Shown: positions 38,060-48,235, counted from the first letter of the stretch. The stretch: DNA of 64,000 nt from Caldanaerobius fijiensis DSM 17918 (GCF_900129075.1 NZ_FQVH01000010.1:1-64000), one strand, 5' to 3'. A program made the numbers and translations. The notes: a model not told the origin generated them from the letters alone.

Positions 38060-39376
38060 TTGCCAAAAGTCGGAGTAATCTCTTTAGGTTGTGCCAAAAA
38101 TTTAGTCGATTCTGAAACTATGATCGGCCTTTTAAAAGCAGCTGATTTTTCAATTACAAACAAAGCAGAAGAAGCTGATGTTTTAATAGTAAATACATGT
38201 GCTTTTATCAATAAAGCTAAAGAAGAATCGATTGAAACTATACTTGAAATGGCTGAGTTTAAGAAAAATGGTGTATGTAAAGTCTTGGTCGTCACTGGAT
38301 GCTTATCTGAAAGATACAGAGATAAATTAATGAAAGAAATACCCGAGATTGATGCTCTAGTAGGAACAGGTGACTTTGAAGAGATAGTAGAAGTAGTAAA
38401 TAATTCACTCCAAGGTAAAAAGACAAAAATTTATGGACATCAAAATAAAGTGTTTAGTGAAAATTTGCCAAGAATTATTAGCAATTCGGGCAAATATGCT
38501 TATGTTAAGATCGCTGACGGCTGTAATAACAGATGTACCTACTGTGTGATACCTTCGCTTAGAGGAAGGTATAGAAGTAGAGATATAGCCGATATAAATC
38601 GTGAGGTTAAGGCAATAGTGGAAAATGGTGTAAAAGAAATCATACTTATAGCTCAAGATACTACGAGATATGGCATAGATAAAGGCCGCTTTATGCTAAG
38701 CGATCTCTTATATAATCTCTCAGAAATAGATGGTTTAAAGTGGATAAGGATTTTATATTGCTATCCTGAAGCCATTAGTGATCAATTAATTGATGCTATA
38801 GCGACCAACGATAAAGTATGTAAATATATTGACATGCCTATACAGCATATTAGTGATGAAATACTAAGAAAGATGGGCCGCCATACATCAAAAAAGGAAA
38901 TATACAATCTCATAGATAAGCTCCGTACAAAAATACCTGGTGTGGTATTAAGAACATCATTAATTGTAGGTTTCCCCGGTGAAACCCAGGAACAATTTAA
39001 TGAGTTGGTTTCATTTGTTGAAGAAAGCAAATTTGACCATCTAGGCGTTTTTGAATATTCCCGAGAGGAAGGTACTCCTGCGGCTAAATTGCCAGGTCAA
39101 ATACCAGAAAGAGTCAAAAAAGAGCGTAGAGATGTTATCATGAAACTACAAAATAATATAGCAAGGCAGCTTAATCAACAAAAGGTAGGCAAGATATTTG
39201 ATGTATTGATAGAAGGGAAGAAGGGTAGCTATTATATTGGACGAACTTACCACTATGCACCAGAAATAGATGGTATTGTATATATAAAGTCGGACAAATT
39301 CATCTCAGGCGATTTTGCTCGAGTGCTAATAAAGAAGGCGTATGACTATGATATTTTGGGGGAAATTGTTGAATGA
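38060..39376 (+). CDS. rimO: Ribosomal protein S12 methylthiotransferase RimO
   Basis: About 438 residues in the order UPF0004, radical SAM, TRAM. The N-terminal domain has SLGCAKNLVDSE and NTCAFI cysteines for the second cluster. The radical SAM core has DGCNNRCTYCVIP. CAKN plus VDSE at the start favour RimO over MiaB. It adds a methylthio group to an aspartate of ribosomal protein S12. TTG 38060 is chosen because AAGGAGG is placed 7 bases upstream; GTG 38042 would include it. The 3' end overlaps pgsA by 4 bases. Confidence 0.9.
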   Translation: MPKVGVISLGCAKNLVDSETMIGLLKAADFSITNKAEEADVLIVNTCAFINKAKEESIETILEMAEFKKNGVCKVLVVTGCLSERYRDKLMKEIPEIDALVGTGDFEEIVEVVNNSLQGKKTKIYGHQNKVFSENLPRIISNSGKYAYVKIADGCNNRCTYCVIPSLRGRYRSRDIADINREVKAIVENGVKEIILIAQDTTRYGIDKGRFMLSDLLYNLSEIDGLKWIRILYCYPEAISDQLIDAIATNDKVCKYIDMPIQHISDEILRKMGRHTSKKEIYNLIDKLRTKIPGVVLRTSLIVGFPGETQEQFNELVSFVEESKFDHLGVFEYSREEGTPAAKLPGQIPERVKKERRDVIMKLQNNIARQLNQQKVGKIFDVLIEGKKGSYYIGRTYHYAPEIDGIVYIKSDKFISGDFARVLIKKAYDYDILGEIVE

Positions 39377-39909
39377 ATATAGCTAATAAATTAACTTTAC
39401 TCCGAATTTTTCTACTACCTTTTTTTATGTTGTTTGCTTTAACAAGGTTTAAATACAGTGCAATTATCGCTACAATAATCTTCATTGTTGCATCATTGAC
39501 GGATCTCTTTGACGGCTATATCGCTAGGCGAATAAATCAGACTACTAAATTTGGAAAACTGATGGACCCCCTAGCTGATAAGTTGCTTATAACAACTGCT
39601 TTGGTATCACTGGTAGAAATGGGAAGTGTACCCGCTTGGGCTGCGATTATAATTATAGGCAGAGAATTTGCCGTCACAGGATTGAGATCGTTGGCTTCAA
39701 TTGAAAATGTTATTATTTCTGCAAATCATATAGGAAAGATTAAGATGATAATTCAATTAATTGCAGTAACAGCGTTGTTATTAAAGCTGCCTTTTGCCAC
39801 TATAATCCTGTATATTACAGTAATAATAACGGTATTTTCTGGCTTTGTTTACTTTTATAAGTACGGCTATGTTATCAAAGATATGGGAGGTAGTAATAAT
39901 GAAATGTGA
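39373..39909 (+). CDS. pgsA: CDP-diacylglycerol-glycerol-3-phosphate 3-phosphatidyltransferase
   Basis: The 178-residue membrane protein contains the CDP-alcohol phosphotransferase motif: DLFDGYIARRINQTTKFGK continuing to MDPLADK, with its conserved aspartates. It makes phosphatidylglycerol phosphate, the precursor of PG and cardiolipin. Four to five membrane helices. ATGA overlap with rimO and an 11-base overlap with cinA show a tight operon, in the order known from Bacillus and Clostridia. Confidence 0.94.
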   Translation: MNIANKLTLLRIFLLPFFMLFALTRFKYSAIIATIIFIVASLTDLFDGYIARRINQTTKFGKLMDPLADKLLITTALVSLVEMGSVPAWAAIIIIGREFAVTGLRSLASIENVIISANHIGKIKMIIQLIAVTALLLKLPFATIILYITVIITVFSGFVYFYKYGYVIKDMGGSNNEM

Positions 39910-41125
39910 AATTATTTCAGTAGGCACTGAGTTATTATTAGGCCAGATTGCTAATACAGATGCCCAGTACATTTCACAGGAATTAGCGCCTATTGGTATT
40001 GATGTTTATTTCCATACAGCTGTGGGAGATAATAGTGAAAGGTTAAAAGAATGTCTCAGGATTGCCTGGAATCGTTCTGATATTATAATAACATCAGGAG
40101 GATTGGGCCCAACTTTAGATGATCTTACAAAGGAGACAATAGCTGATTTTTTAGGCCTCAAAATGGTTGAATATCAAGAAGCTTATGAACATTTACAGAG
40201 ATACTTTAAAGGCAAAAAAATAACTCAAAATAATTACAGGCAAGCTTATTTCCCGGAGGGTTCTATCCTTTTACCTAATAATAATGGTACAGCAATGGGA
40301 GCTATTTTAGAAAAGTGCAACAAAATTATAATAATTCTTCCTGGTCCACCTAATGAGCTTGTACCCATGTTTAAAGAAAGCGTGATTCCTTATCTTATAG
40401 CAAAAAGCGGTTATATGATAAAATCAAGAGTGCTTAGGATTTTTGGCATAGGAGAATCGCAAGTCGAGGACATGATAAAAGAAATCATTATAAATCAAAC
40501 CAATCCTACCATTGCTCCTCTGGCAAAAGAAGGTGAAGTTACCTTAAGAATAACTGCAAAAGGCAAGGAAGAAGCAATTATTGATAAAATGATACAGGAT
40601 ATGGAAGAACACATAAGAGATATTTTAGGAGATTACATCTATGGTATTGACGATGATTCTCTTGAATCTATCGTTGGCCAATTATTGATTAAAAAAGGTA
40701 TTACTATATCTGTAGCTGAATCCTGTACAGGAGGACTTATAGCTCATAAACTTACGAACATACCTGGAATTTCATCAGTATTTAAGCTCGGTACTGTAGT
40801 ATACAGTAACGAAGCAAAAGTAGATGTACTCAATGTAAACAGTGAAGTTTTAAAAGAAAAGGGTGCTGTGAGCGAGGAAACTGCTATCCAAATGGCCCAG
40901 AGAATAAGACAAATAGGTAAAACCGATTTGGGTCTGTCGGTAACAGGCATTGCTGGTCCTGATGGGGGAACAGCGGAAAAACCTGTTGGACTTGTATATA
41001 TTGCGTTGGCTGAAGACAAGAATGTTATTTGTAATAAGTATAATTTTAATGGTAATAGACTAAAAAATAAGAATTTAGCGTCAATGTATGCATTAGATAT
41101 GGTAAGACGTTATTTGATTAAATAG
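39899..41125 (+). CDS. cinA: CinA: competence/damage-inducible protein, NMN deamidase
   Basis: About 408 residues in two domains. The N-terminal MoCF-type domain contains EIISVGTELLLGQIANTDA and TSGGLGPTLDD; the C-terminal CinA domain contains SVAESCTGGLIAH and SVTGIAGPDGG. The C-terminal domain deamidates nicotinamide mononucleotide in pyridine nucleotide recycling. ATG 39899 is chosen because GGGAGG lies 8 bases upstream, inside the end of pgsA; longer readings would run within pgsA. It is followed by recA after 21 bases, the usual cinA-recA linkage. Confidence 0.94.
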   Translation: MKCEIISVGTELLLGQIANTDAQYISQELAPIGIDVYFHTAVGDNSERLKECLRIAWNRSDIIITSGGLGPTLDDLTKETIADFLGLKMVEYQEAYEHLQRYFKGKKITQNNYRQAYFPEGSILLPNNNGTAMGAILEKCNKIIIILPGPPNELVPMFKESVIPYLIAKSGYMIKSRVLRIFGIGESQVEDMIKEIIINQTNPTIAPLAKEGEVTLRITAKGKEEAIIDKMIQDMEEHIRDILGDYIYGIDDDSLESIVGQLLIKKGITISVAESCTGGLIAHKLTNIPGISSVFKLGTVVYSNEAKVDVLNVNSEVLKEKGAVSEETAIQMAQRIRQIGKTDLGLSVTGIAGPDGGTAEKPVGLVYIALAEDKNVICNKYNFNGNRLKNKNLASMYALDMVRRYLIK

Positions 41126-41146
41126 ATTGAGAAAGGGTGTATTAAC

Positions 41147-42193
41147 ATGATGGATAATAAACAAAAAGCATTGGAAATTGCTATTAATTCCATTGAGAGG
41201 CAGTTTGGCAAAGGTTCCATAATGCGGTTAGGAGACGATCGCTCAAGGTTAAATGTAGAGGTTATACCTACGGGGAGCCTGGATCTGGATATAGCATTAG
41301 GAGTCGGTGGGATCCCCCGTGGGCGAATTGTAGAGATATTTGGCCCTGAGTCATCTGGTAAAACTACCATTGCGCTACATATTATAGCACAAGCACAAAA
41401 ACGTGGAGGTATAGCCGCATTTATTGACGCGGAACACGCATTAGACCCCTACTATGCTCAAAAAATCGGTGTAAATATAGAGGATCTCCTTGTATCACAA
41501 CCTGATACTGGCGAACAGGCATTGCAAATAGCTGATGAATTAGTAAGAAGTGGTGCTGTCGACGTAATCGTTATAGACTCCGTAGCAGCATTAGTTCCAA
41601 AAGCAGAGATAGATGGCGATATGGGAGATTCTCACGTAGGTCTTCAGGCAAGACTTATGTCCCAGGCTTTAAGAAAATTGGCAGGAAATATAAGCAAAAC
41701 CAAATGTGTAGTTATCTTCATCAATCAATTAAGAGAAAAAGTTGGTGTAATGTTCGGCAACCCAGAGACAACTCCAGGAGGCAGAGCTCTAAAGTTTTAT
41801 GCGTCGATAAGACTTGATGTTAGGAAAGTAGATTCGGTTAAACAAGGCACCGAGGTAGTCGGTAATAGGACAAAGATTAAAGTGGTCAAAAATAAAGTTG
41901 CGCCTCCTTTTAAGGTGGCAGAGTGTGATATTATATACGGAGAAGGTATCTCAAGAGAGGGCGATATTCTGGATATAGGCGTGAATATTGATCTGATTAA
42001 TAAAAGTGGAGCATGGTTTTCTTACGGTGATATAAAGCTAGGTCAAGGCAGAGAAAATGCTAAACAATTTCTAAAAGATAATCCTGAGATAGCCGATGAA
42101 ATTGAACAGAAGATACGGGAAAACTTTAATCTAGCCTATTCTAAAAACAAGACGTCTTCAGAAGATGAAATTATTGACATCCAGCCTGAATAA
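41147..42193 (+). CDS. recA: Recombinase RecA
   Basis: The 348-residue protein has Walker [10 protein letters not shown] (near residue 66), the [14 protein letters not shown] Walker B segment, [21 protein letters not shown] for loop 2, and an acidic C terminus. It is the strand-exchange and LexA-coprotease filament. ATG 41147 follows AAAGGGTG. No LexA-box-like sequence is visible in the 21-base gap from cinA, so any SOS control would have to act further upstream. Confidence 0.98.
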   Translation: MMDNKQKALEIAINSIERQFGKGSIMRLGDDRSRLNVEVIPTGSLDLDIALGVGGIPRGRIVEIFGPESSGKTTIALHIIAQAQKRGGIAAFIDAEHALDPYYAQKIGVNIEDLLVSQPDTGEQALQIADELVRSGAVDVIVIDSVAALVPKAEIDGDMGDSHVGLQARLMSQALRKLAGNISKTKCVVIFINQLREKVGVMFGNPETTPGGRALKFYASIRLDVRKVDSVKQGTEVVGNRTKIKVVKNKVAPPFKVAECDIIYGEGISREGDILDIGVNIDLINKSGAWFSYGDIKLGQGRENAKQFLKDNPEIADEIEQKIRENFNLAYSKNKTSSEDEIIDIQPE

Positions 42194-42207
42194 ATGTGGT
42201 GTTTAAA

Positions 42208-42642
42208 ATGGAGGATTGTTTAAAAGAGATTTTTGATTTGTCTCTGCGATACTTAATGCACAGGATGAGAACAAAGCGAGAAATGGTAGATTATCTAAAA
42301 AAGCATTTATACGATAGTGAAGTTATAGACCAATGCATTTCGATGTTATGTGCTTATAACTATATCGACGATGAAGAATATTGTAAACATTATATTGAAT
42401 ATAGTAAAGAAAAGTTAAAAAGTATGAAACAAATATATTACGAATTAATGCAAAAAGGTGTAGATAAACATATTATCACCAAATATCTAATAGATTATGA
42501 CGAAAACGAAATTATTTTCAAATTGTTGAATAAAAAGTCATTATGGGAAAGGTATAGAGACGAACACAAAATTATTAATTATCTATTGCGTAAAGGATTT
42601 CAATATGAAAATATAAAAAAAGTGCTTAAAGAGGCAACTTGA
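42208..42642 (+). CDS. recX: RecA regulator RecX
   Basis: A protein of about 144 residues with three-helix RecX repeats: RYLMHRMRTKREMVDYLKKH, followed by a CAYNYIDDEEYCKHYIE segment. It is somewhat short for the family and starts close to the first repeat. RecX limits RecA filament growth. The start is uncertain: ATG 42208 has only a weak GGTG site; GTG 42196 lies 3 bases after the recA stop and has none. Adjacent to recA as in many Gram-positives. Confidence 0.85.
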   Translation: MEDCLKEIFDLSLRYLMHRMRTKREMVDYLKKHLYDSEVIDQCISMLCAYNYIDDEEYCKHYIEYSKEKLKSMKQIYYELMQKGVDKHIITKYLIDYDENEIIFKLLNKKSLWERYRDEHKIINYLLRKGFQYENIKKVLKEAT

Positions 42643-42685
42643 CATAGGTTTCCTAATAGAGTAAAATATGATTATATGCCATTAT

Positions 42686-44245
42686 ATGAGGAGGTGTTAT
42701 GATATAAACGACGTAATAACGATGGTATTAATAATTGCAGTTGGAATAATAGCCTTTATTCTAGGTTATTATATAAGAAAGTATATTGCCGAATCTAAGA
42801 TAAGAAATGCTGAAGAAGAAGCTAAACGAATAATTGATGAAGCCGGGAAAAATGCCCAAGCAAAGCAAAGAGAAATGCTCTTAGAAGCAAAAGAAGAAAT
42901 CCATAGACAAAGGAATGAACTAGAAAGAGAAATCAGAGATCGTCGAGCTGAACTTCAACGCTTTGAAAAACGATTAATTCAGCGAGAAGAGGCTCTTGAT
43001 CGAAAAAGCATGCAGTTAGAGTTGAAAGATGATGCTCTAAATAAGAAAACTAAAGAAATAGAAAGATTGCAAAGTGAAATTGAAGAATTGTATAAAAAAG
43101 AAATTCAGGAATTGGAAAGGATCTCTCAGCTGACGACGGAAGAAGCAAAAAACTTGTTGCTAAAAGAAATTGAAAATGATGTGAAACACGATGCAGCAAT
43201 TATGATAAAAGATATTGAACAAAAAGCCAAAGAAGAAGCTGAAAAAAAAGCGAGAGAAATTATAGCATCTGCTATACAGAGATGTGCGGTAGATCATGCA
43301 GCTGAAACTACTGTATCAGTGGTAAATCTTCCTAATGACGAAATGAAAGGCAGAATCATTGGACGAGAGGGAAGAAATATAAGAGCCCTGGAGACCCTTA
43401 CAGGTATAGATCTTATTATAGATGATACTCCTGAGGCAGTGATTCTATCTGGATTTGATCCTGTAAGACGAGAAATAGCTAGGATTGCATTGGAAAAGTT
43501 AATTGCAGATGGAAGAATCCATCCAGCAAGAATAGAAGAAATGGTTGAAAAAGCAAAAAAAGAAATTGAAATAACTATACGAGAAGAAGGAGAACAAGCA
43601 GTATTTGAAGTTGGACTTCACGGAATACATCCTGAATTAGTTAAATTATTAGGAAAGCTTAAATATAGGACAAGTTATGGACAAAATGTTCTAAAGCATT
43701 CTATAGAGGTAGCTCAATTAGCTGGTTTAATGGCTGCTGAGTTAGGAGTTGATGCTAATCTAGCAAAACGGGCAGGTTTACTTCACGATATAGGCAAGGC
43801 AGTGGACCATGAAATGGAAGGTTCTCATGTAGCACTAAGTACTGAGTTGGCCAAAAGATATCATGAGTCTCCAGCTGTCATTCACGCAATAGAAGCACAT
43901 CACAATGATGTAGAACCTAAAACTATCGAAGCAATCTTAGTGCAGGCAGCAGATGCTATTTCAGCAGCAAGACCTGGTGCAAGGCGTGAAACATTAGAAG
44001 CTTATATAAAGAGATTAGAAAAATTAGAAGAGATTGCTAATTCATTTCCTGGCGTAGATAAAGCTTATGCAATTCAGGCAGGAAGAGAAATAAGAATAAT
44101 AGTAAAACCAGATGAGGTAGATGATAATATGGTAGTACTGATTGCAAGGGATATTGTTAAAAAGATTGAAAGCGAATTAGAGTATCCCGGTCAGATAAAA
44201 GTTAATGTAATAAGAGAAGTAAGAGCAATCGAATACGCCAAATAA
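42686..44245 (+). CDS. rny: Ribonuclease Y
   Basis: A protein of about 519 residues: an N-terminal membrane helix, a long charged coiled coil (about residues 30-200), a KH domain ([13 protein letters not shown]) and a HD domain with [10 protein letters not shown]. It is the membrane-bound endoribonuclease that starts mRNA decay in Firmicutes. The start is puzzling. A strong GAGGAGG site at 42688-42694 is followed by ATG 42699 in another frame that stops after two codons. In the rny frame only ATG 42686 (overlapping the site), ATA 42704 and the distant ATG 42722 are available. 42686 is a placeholder. Confidence 0.93.
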   Translation: MRRCYDINDVITMVLIIAVGIIAFILGYYIRKYIAESKIRNAEEEAKRIIDEAGKNAQAKQREMLLEAKEEIHRQRNELEREIRDRRAELQRFEKRLIQREEALDRKSMQLELKDDALNKKTKEIERLQSEIEELYKKEIQELERISQLTTEEAKNLLLKEIENDVKHDAAIMIKDIEQKAKEEAEKKAREIIASAIQRCAVDHAAETTVSVVNLPNDEMKGRIIGREGRNIRALETLTGIDLIIDDTPEAVILSGFDPVRREIARIALEKLIADGRIHPARIEEMVEKAKKEIEITIREEGEQAVFEVGLHGIHPELVKLLGKLKYRTSYGQNVLKHSIEVAQLAGLMAAELGVDANLAKRAGLLHDIGKAVDHEMEGSHVALSTELAKRYHESPAVIHAIEAHHNDVEPKTIEAILVQAADAISAARPGARRETLEAYIKRLEKLEEIANSFPGVDKAYAIQAGREIRIIVKPDEVDDNMVVLIARDIVKKIESELEYPGQIKVNVIREVRAIEYAK

Positions 44246-44252
44246 CAGCAAG

Positions 44253-44300
44253 AATTATAGAGTTGTGCTCATTTAATCAAGCACAACTCTATAATTTATT
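44253..44300 (+). terminator. Intrinsic terminator after rny
   Basis: AATTATAGAGTTGTGCT and AGCACAACTCTATAATT form a perfect 17-bp stem ending at 44296 and followed by TTATTT. It closes the long rimO-rny cluster. Confidence 0.85.
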
Positions 44301-44385
44301 TCATCCATCTTGATGAATACAGCAAAGTTTTGTTTATACTATATATGCGGCATTGGGTGTCTGAATAAAAAATAATTTAAAATAA

Positions 44386-44412
44386 GCAGGATTTATAAAA
44401 GATGTATAGAAT
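44386..44412 (+). promoter_or_regulatory. Candidate sigma-H promoter of spoVS
   Basis: GCAGGATTT (44386-44394) and ATAGAAT (44406-44412), 11 bases apart, match the sigma-H pattern RnAGGAwWW and RnnGAAT. They lie about 37 bases before spoVS, a known sigma-H gene in Bacillus. Confidence 0.6.
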
Positions 44413-44448
44413 ATTTATTATATAAGTTAATGAGGGGGGCAATTTCTA

Positions 44449-44709
44449 ATGGAAGTGTTAAAAGTATCAGCAAAATCTAGTCCAAATGCCGTAGCAGGAG
44501 CATTAGCCGGTGTTTTAAGAGAAAAAGGGGAGGCGGAGCTCCAGGCTATTGGGGCAGGTGCGCTTAATCAGGCCGTGAAAGCGGTTGCAATAGCAAGAGG
44601 CTTTGTAGCACCAGGAGGAATTGATCTCGTATGCATACCAGCCTTTACAGATATAGAAATAGATGGGGAGGAAAGAACCGCTATAAAGTTAATTGTAGAA
44701 CCAAGGTAA
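44449..44709 (+). CDS. spoVS: Stage V sporulation protein S
   Basis: The 86-residue protein is the full SpoVS (Alba-like) domain: VLKVSAKSSPNAVAGALAG, GAGALNQAVKAVAIARGFV and IPAFTDIEIDGEERTAI. It is needed for normal coat assembly and septation during sporulation, by an unknown mechanism that may involve RNA or DNA binding. ATG 44449 follows GAGGGGGG. A sigma-H-like promoter lies upstream and a terminator downstream, so it is a single-gene unit. Confidence 0.96.
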   Translation: MEVLKVSAKSSPNAVAGALAGVLREKGEAELQAIGAGALNQAVKAVAIARGFVAPGGIDLVCIPAFTDIEIDGEERTAIKLIVEPR

Positions 44710-44716
44710 AAAAACG

Positions 44717-44755
44717 TTAACCTGCTTGATAAAGCAGGTTAAATTTTTTATTTTT
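44717..44755 (+). terminator. Intrinsic terminator after spoVS
   Basis: TTAACCTGCTT and AAGCAGGTTAA form an 11-bp stem with a GATA loop, followed by ATTTTTTATTTTT. Confidence 0.9.
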
Positions 44756-44784
44756 ATATTATAAAGAATGAGGAGATATGGTAT

Positions 44785-45606
44785 ATGAAGAAAGCAGATT
44801 TACACATACACACAAATGCTTCTGATGGAGTTTTAAGTCCTACTGAAGTTGTTAAATTGGCTTCAAAAAACGATATAGATGCGATTGCTATAACAGATCA
44901 TGATACCATTGATGGTATAGAAGAAGCTATAAAAGCTTCTAATATTTATGGTGTAGAGGTTATACCTGGAATAGAAATAAATTCTGAAATAGACCTTGAA
45001 GATGTTCATATTTTAGGTTATTATATTAACTATAAAGATGCAAGATTAATAAAAACACTTGCAGATTTAATACGGCGCCGAGAAGAAAGAGCACAAAAAA
45101 TTGTAAAGATATTAAACGATATAGGCCTTTACATAAGCCTAAAAGACGTTAAAGAATGGGGAGGTAAGTATATCGGAAGACCTCACATAGCTAAAGCGCT
45201 TTTGCATTATGGTTATGTTAGTTCTGTCAAAGAAGCATTCGAAAAGTACCTTGGAAGAGGTTGCCCTGCGTATATACCCAGGACAAAATTGTCGCCTTAT
45301 GATGCTATAAATATCATAAAAAAGAGTGGAGGAGTACCAGTGCTAGCACACCCCGGTTTATTAAAATCATATGACATTATAGAGGAGTTGGTAAAAGCTG
45401 GTTTGAAAGGCGTGGAAGTTTATCATACAAAACATGATTCTGAGCAAATAAAGGATATTATAAATATAGCAAAATGGTATGATCTGATAATAACAGGTGG
45501 ATCAGATTTTCATGGCATTGATGACAATTTAAATGTAACAATAGGTAGCGCAACTATTCCTTATGATGCGATTGGATTATTAAAATCAATGAGTGAAAAG
45601 GAGTGA
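44785..45606 (+). CDS. PHP-domain phosphoesterase (TrpH/YciV-like)
   Basis: The 273-residue protein has the PHP metal motifs: HIHTNASDG at the start, AITDHDTIDG, the VIPGIEIN glutamate segment, a middle AHPGLL histidine and GGSDFHG near the end. Relatives are 3',5'-nucleoside bisphosphate phosphatases or 5'-3' RNA exonucleases. Three metal ions are expected. All the metal ligands I know for this family appear to be present. It precedes an aminotransferase by 10 bases, but no joint pathway is evident. Confidence 0.85.
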   Translation: MKKADLHIHTNASDGVLSPTEVVKLASKNDIDAIAITDHDTIDGIEEAIKASNIYGVEVIPGIEINSEIDLEDVHILGYYINYKDARLIKTLADLIRRREERAQKIVKILNDIGLYISLKDVKEWGGKYIGRPHIAKALLHYGYVSSVKEAFEKYLGRGCPAYIPRTKLSPYDAINIIKKSGGVPVLAHPGLLKSYDIIEELVKAGLKGVEVYHTKHDSEQIKDIINIAKWYDLIITGGSDFHGIDDNLNVTIGSATIPYDAIGLLKSMSEKE

Positions 45607-45616
45607 AAAATAAGTT

Positions 45617-46810
45617 ATGATATTATCTAGAAAATCCTTAAATATTTCTGAATCCTCTACTTTAGCTATTACTGCTCTTGCTAATCAGCTAAAAGCGAAA
45701 GGTGTAAACGTCATTGGTTTTGGTGCTGGTGAACCCGATTTTGATACACCTGACTATATAAAAGAAGCTGCTATAAAAGCAATAAAAGATGGGCGTACTA
45801 AATATACACCTGTTTCTGGTATTCCCGAATTGAAAGAAGCTATTATAAATAAATTCAAAATTGATAATAATCTTGAATATAAGACATCACAAGTTTTAGT
45901 ATCTAATGGTGCTAAACATTCCTTGTATAATGCTATGCAGGCATTATGTAATCCAGGCGATGAGGTTTTGATACCTACACCTTATTGGGTTACGTATCCA
46001 GAATTAGTTAAAATGGCGGATGCTACACCTGTATTTGTAAGGTGTGACCATACTAAGGATTTCAGATTAGATTTAGATGACCTTAAAGCTAAAATATCTC
46101 CAAAAACTAAAGCCATCATAATAAATAGTCCTAACAATCCTACTGGTGCCGTATACCCTCAGGAAGATCTTGAAGAGATCGCTAAACTAGCGATTGCTCA
46201 TGATTTTTATATCATATCTGATGAAATATATGAGGAATTAATATATGACGGAAGAAAACATATAAGTATTGCATCGCTTGACCGTGAAGTAAAGGATCAT
46301 ACAATAGTAGTAAATGGAGTTTCAAAAGCTTACTCTATGACAGGTTGGCGTATAGGTTATGCCGCTGGGCCAGAAGAAGTTATTAAAGTAATGACGAATA
46401 TTCAGAGCCATGCTACTTCTAATCCAAATTCTATCGCCCAATATGCCAGCTTAGCAGCACTTCGTGGTAATAAAGATGATGTTTATATGATGAGAGATGA
46501 ATTTGAGCTGAGAAGGAATTACATGGTTCAAAGGATCAACAATATAAAATATCTCTCATGTAATATGCCTCATGGAGCTTTCTATATTATGATGAATATT
46601 CAAGAACTAAAAGGTAAGGTTATTGAGGGAAATGTAATAAATTCTTCTGAGGACGTAACAAAATTATTATTAGAAAAAGCTAATGTAGCAGTGGTTCCTG
46701 GTGATGGATTTGGTACTGATGATTTTGTACGATTATCCTATGCTACTTCTATTAAAAATATTAAAAACGGCCTTGATAGAATTGAAGCATTTATTAGTTC
46801 GGAGGTGTGA
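45617..46810 (+). CDS. Aspartate aminotransferase (class I PLP enzyme)
   Basis: The 397-residue protein contains GFGAGEPDFDTP, SPNNPTGAVYP, ISDEIYEEL and the PLP-lysine segment NGVSKAYSMTGWRIGYA, with a C-terminal substrate arginine in VRLSYATS. This is the subgroup I-gamma/1b type that usually moves amino groups between aspartate or prephenate and 2-oxoglutarate. Typical length. The start follows a weak GAGTG site. Only 3 bases separate it from purB, and aspartate is used in the SAICAR and adenylosuccinate steps of purine synthesis. Confidence 0.9.
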   Translation: MILSRKSLNISESSTLAITALANQLKAKGVNVIGFGAGEPDFDTPDYIKEAAIKAIKDGRTKYTPVSGIPELKEAIINKFKIDNNLEYKTSQVLVSNGAKHSLYNAMQALCNPGDEVLIPTPYWVTYPELVKMADATPVFVRCDHTKDFRLDLDDLKAKISPKTKAIIINSPNNPTGAVYPQEDLEEIAKLAIAHDFYIISDEIYEELIYDGRKHISIASLDREVKDHTIVVNGVSKAYSMTGWRIGYAAGPEEVIKVMTNIQSHATSNPNSIAQYASLAALRGNKDDVYMMRDEFELRRNYMVQRINNIKYLSCNMPHGAFYIMMNIQELKGKVIEGNVINSSEDVTKLLLEKANVAVVPGDGFGTDDFVRLSYATSIKNIKNGLDRIEAFISSEV

Positions 46811-46813
46811 ACA

Positions 46814-48235
46814 TTGCATGAATATTATCAAAACCCGCTGATAACAAGATATGCATCAAGGGAAATGAAAGAGAATTTTTCGGATAGGAAAAAGTTTATT
46901 ACCTGGCGAAAACTGTGGGTAGCATTAGCAGAAGGTGAAAAGGAATTAGGATTACACATTACTCAGGAACAAATTGATGAATTAAAGGCTCATGTAGAAG
47001 ATATTAATTATGATGTAGCTATAGCAAGAGAAAAAGAAGTAAGACATGATGTTATGGCACATGTTTATGCGTATGGTTTGCAGTGTCCAAAGGCAAAACC
47101 TATAATTCATCTTGGGGCTACTAGCGCTTATGTGGGAGATAATGCCGATATAATAATATACAGAGATGGCCTTAACATTATCAAGAAAAAACTTATAAAC
47201 GCTATGAATGTATTGACGCAATTTGCATTAAAGTATAAGAATTTACCTACTCTCGGTTTTACTCATTTTCAACCGGCACAATTAGTAACAGTAGGCAAAA
47301 GGGCATCGCTTTGGTTACAAGATTTACTATTGGATTATCAGGACCTGGAATATAGAATAGCAAACATGAAATTGCTTGGTGTAAAAGGAACTACAGGAAC
47401 ACAAGCAAGTTTTATGGAATTGTTTAATAATGATCATGAGAAAGTAAAAAAATTGGAGGCTATCGTAGCCGAGAAAATGGGGTTTAAAGAAGTATTTCCT
47501 GTTTCAGGTCAAACATATACGAGAAAATTGGATAGCCAGATTCTTTGGGTTTTAAACGGTATAGCCCAGAGTGCCCATAAATTTAGCAATGATATAAGGC
47601 TTTTACAACATTTGCGAGAGGTTGAGGAGCCTTTCGAAGAAAAACAGATAGGTTCTTCTGCCATGGCGTATAAGAGAAACCCAATGAGAAGTGAGAGAAT
47701 GGCTTCGCTGTCTCGATATGTTATAACTCTTTCGCTAAATCCTGATTTGACTGCTGCAGAACAATGGTTTGAAAGGACACTAGATGATTCTGCAAATAGG
47801 CGTATATCCATACCGGAGGCATTTTTAGCTGTTGATGCTATACTTACCCTCTATATAAACATTGCTAGCGGTTTAGTGGTCAATGAAAAAGTTATAGCAA
47901 AGCATATAGAAGAAGAATTGCCATTTATGGCAACAGAGGCAATACTAATGGAAAGTGTAAAAAACGGAGGCGATAGGCAAGAACTCCATGAAAAAATAAG
48001 ACAGTATTCTATGGAAGCTGCTAAAAGAATAAAAAATGGTTTAAACAATAATTTACTTGAAAATATAAAAAGCGATCCGGAGTTCAGAATACATGATTTC
48101 GATAGCCTAATTTCTCCAGAAAAATTTATAGGGAGAGCACCTGAACAAGTAGAAGAATTTATTGAAAACATGATTAAACCTGTCTTAGACAAAAACAAAG
48201 ATTTGTTAGGCATAGAAGCCACTGTTGAGGTTTAA
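46814..48235 (+). CDS. purB: Adenylosuccinate lyase
   Basis: The 473-residue member of the fumarase/ASL superfamily has HLGATSAYVGDN, THFQPAQ and the signature SSAMAYKRNPMRSER with the catalytic serine loop. The long form and the MAYKRNPMRSER variant resemble the animal and clostridial type more than the 430-residue Bacillus type. It cleaves SAICAR and adenylosuccinate, releasing fumarate. It starts at TTG 46814 after GGAGGTG, 3 bases beyond the aminotransferase stop. No other purine gene is near. Confidence 0.93.
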   Translation: MHEYYQNPLITRYASREMKENFSDRKKFITWRKLWVALAEGEKELGLHITQEQIDELKAHVEDINYDVAIAREKEVRHDVMAHVYAYGLQCPKAKPIIHLGATSAYVGDNADIIIYRDGLNIIKKKLINAMNVLTQFALKYKNLPTLGFTHFQPAQLVTVGKRASLWLQDLLLDYQDLEYRIANMKLLGVKGTTGTQASFMELFNNDHEKVKKLEAIVAEKMGFKEVFPVSGQTYTRKLDSQILWVLNGIAQSAHKFSNDIRLLQHLREVEEPFEEKQIGSSAMAYKRNPMRSERMASLSRYVITLSLNPDLTAAEQWFERTLDDSANRRISIPEAFLAVDAILTLYINIASGLVVNEKVIAKHIEEELPFMATEAILMESVKNGGDRQELHEKIRQYSMEAAKRIKNGLNNNLLENIKSDPEFRIHDFDSLISPEKFIGRAPEQVEEFIENMIKPVLDKNKDLLGIEATVEV

